NCBI GenBank assembly: GCA_023429855.1
Contig: JAEZDB010000009.1
Location: forward strand, 1 to 7,086
Reading direction: 5' to 3'
Length of the DNA: 7,086 nucleotides
Source of the DNA: Actinomycetes bacterium
GTDB lineage: Bacteria > Actinomycetota > Thermoleophilia > Solirubrobacterales > Solirubrobacteraceae
Part shown: one piece after another, positions 6,313 through 7,086 of the stretch
How the letters are laid out: each line of letters opens with the position of its first letter
Position numbering within the stretch: the stretch's first letter is position 1
Position numbers and translations under genes: made by a program
The notes under the pieces: model-generated
Databases searched by the model: none
What the model was told of the DNA's origin: nothing
Seen by the model: only the letters and a program-made list of their open reading frames with translations

Positions 6313-6954
6313 ATGATGACCGCCGTCACGACCACCAGCAAGCTGCTGGTGAGGCTCAAGGACCCGACTGGCCGCAAACGCGCGCAGGCTAGGCAGCACG
6401 CGCTGCGGATGGCTGGCGCTGCATCGGCGGGCGCGCTGCTCGCGCTCGCTGCGGGTCTGCTCGAGCGGCGTCGCCGACGGCAGCGCCGCCAAGTCGAGGT
6501 CGACGCTGCGGCGACGCAGGCGCGGGCGAAGGTGCGGACGGCGGGCACGACCGACGACTCGGGCACGTACCACAGCCGCCACGGCGCCGGCGCGGGCCCC
6601 GTCGCCGGCACGAGCGCCGGGCTGATCCCGATGCGCGGCCGTGCCCCGCTCGACCAGCTCACGGCACAGGCCGAACGCCTGCAGACGTGGGGTGGCGACG
6701 AGCCCGGCTTCCGGGCGCACCTCGGCTTCGGGGTGGGCGGGTCGATCCCCGGCGACGCGCACACCGCAGCGTCTGACCGCGCGGCCGAGGAACGCGTCGG
6801 CGGCGCGATGCCGACCGGCGGCGGCGACGCGCTCGGCGGCACCGTGCGCGGCGGCGACGATGTGGGCTACGCCGACGAGATCGTGACGGGCGCCGGCGAA
6901 GCCATCAGCAACTCCACCACGCCCGCGCAGAACGGGCGCGGCAGCCTCCGCTAA
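6313..6954 (+). CDS. Unrecognised membrane-anchored Gly/Ala-rich protein
   Basis: I do not recognise this 213-residue protein. A basic N-terminus (KDPTGRKRAQARQHALR, about 16-32) leads into one probable membrane helix (about 33-50, nearly all Ala, Gly and Leu), followed at once by ERRRRRQRRQ (51-60). The remainder is hydrophilic and rich in Gly, Ala, Thr and Asp, with no cysteine or obvious catalytic motif; residues 166-183 are especially Gly/Asp-rich and probably disordered. Both flanks of the helix are positive, so topology is unclear. Translation is well supported by AGAGGGG at 6301-6307, 5 nt before ATG 6313 or 8 nt before the adjacent ATG 6316. It is separated from potC by 193 nt and is probably its own transcription unit. 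Its last 30 codons and stop are repeated as an exact inverted copy to the right. A nucleic-acid or envelope role could be imagined from the basic stretches, but nothing proves it. Confidence 0.75.
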   Translation: MMTAVTTTSKLLVRLKDPTGRKRAQARQHALRMAGAASAGALLALAAGLLERRRRRQRRQVEVDAAATQARAKVRTAGTTDDSGTYHSRHGAGAGPVAGTSAGLIPMRGRAPLDQLTAQAERLQTWGGDEPGFRAHLGFGVGGSIPGDAHTAASDRAAEERVGGAMPTGGGDALGGTVRGGDDVGYADEIVTGAGEAISNSTTPAQNGRGSLR

Positions 6955-6993
6955 ATCCCCCGCGGCTTGCGCGGCCCACCCCGCGGGGGATTT
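6953..6993 (+). terminator. Terminator-like hairpin after the 6313 gene
   Basis: AAATCCCCCGCGG (6953-6965) pairs perfectly with CCGCGGGGGATTT (6981-6993) around a 15-nt loop. The stem begins inside the TAA stop codon and ends in a short T run, the usual shape of a rho-independent, possibly bidirectional terminator. This core is probably genuine genome sequence; the extended pairing beyond it is a separate matter. Confidence 0.55.
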
Positions 6994-7086
6994 AGCGGAG
7001 GCTGCCGCGCCCGTTCTGCGCGGGCGTGGTGGAGTTGCTGATGGCTTCGCCGGCGCCCGTCACGATCTCGTCGGCGTAGCCCACAT
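6992..7086 (-). CDS. Mirror copy of the 6313 gene C-terminus, partial
   Basis: Read on the minus strand, this stretch encodes the same last 30 residues (from VGYADEI to GRGSLR) and the same TAA stop (6994-6992) as the gene at 6313-6954, without any change, and is open at the right edge. It would be the end of a convergent second copy if the inverted repeat is real. Identity down to silent positions and into the non-coding stem makes an assembly or amplification artefact more likely than an independent gene. Confidence 0.3.
   Translation of the reverse strand, partial: VGYADEIVTGAGEAISNSTTPAQNGRGSLR

Larger units (their letters stand above)
6860..7086. repeat. Perfect inverted repeat, 106-bp arms, reaching the window end
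   Basis: Positions 6860-6965 and 6981-7086 are exact reverse complements, with no mismatch that I can find, around a 15-nt spacer (6966-6980). The left arm is the final part of the 6313 gene plus its terminator stem; the right arm is its mirror image. The pairing continues to the very last base, so the true arm length is unknown. It is either a fold-back artefact or a real tail-to-tail duplication. Confidence 0.95.

Noticed and set aside
6860..7086. Insertion-sequence or transposon end with terminal inverted repeats
   Set aside because: The arms lie back to back around a 15-nt loop rather than flanking a transposase gene, and they contain the end of a non-transposase gene.
1..7086. CRISPR array, tRNA, rRNA or defence-system genes
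   Set aside because: I found no regularly spaced repeats, no cloverleaf or rRNA signature, and no nuclease, methylase or toxin motif in either strand.

Overview
The window comes from a very GC-rich bacterium in which codon third positions are almost all G or C. A Tat-exported polyamine-binding lipoprotein, short promoter-to-start distances and the general protein style suggest a high-GC actinobacterium, most plausibly Thermoleophilia (Solirubrobacterales type). That placement is inference; no rRNA or tRNA is present to confirm it.

Layout, left to right. (1) Positions 1-621, minus strand: the first 207 residues of a Ppx/GppA-type exopolyphosphatase, running off the left edge. (2) Positions 622-787: a divergent intergenic region with a nested inverted repeat and a candidate promoter for the phosphatase. 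(3) Positions 788-1744, plus strand: a secreted TIM-barrel glycoside hydrolase-like protein (clan GH-A style). (4) Positions 1745-1963: two successive hairpins, probably terminators, then a possible promoter directly upstream of the next gene. (5) Positions 1964-6119: a tightly packed four-gene operon in the order potA-potD-potB-potC, encoding a complete polyamine (spermidine/putrescine-type) ABC importer. The genes overlap by 8 nt, are separated by 7 nt and overlap by 1 nt, in that order. (6) Positions 6120-6312: an intergenic region with an 11-bp direct repeat and a 14-nt palindrome. (7) Positions 6313-6954: an unrecognised small protein with one probable membrane segment, two strongly basic flanks and a Gly/Ala-rich tail. 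(8) Positions 6955-7086: a terminator-like hairpin followed by an exact reverse-complement copy of the end of the preceding gene, continuing to the last base of the window.

The importer is self-contained. PotD is anchored outside the membrane and captures the polyamine, PotB and PotC form the channel, and PotA supplies ATP hydrolysis. The phosphatase and the hydrolase have no evident functional link to it.

Most of the window is ordinary metabolism and transport, and I see no new defence or mobile system. The most striking structure is the perfect 106-bp-arm palindrome at the right end. It is most simply explained as a fold-back (snap-back) artefact primed at a natural terminator hairpin, but a real inverted duplication cannot be excluded from the sequence alone.
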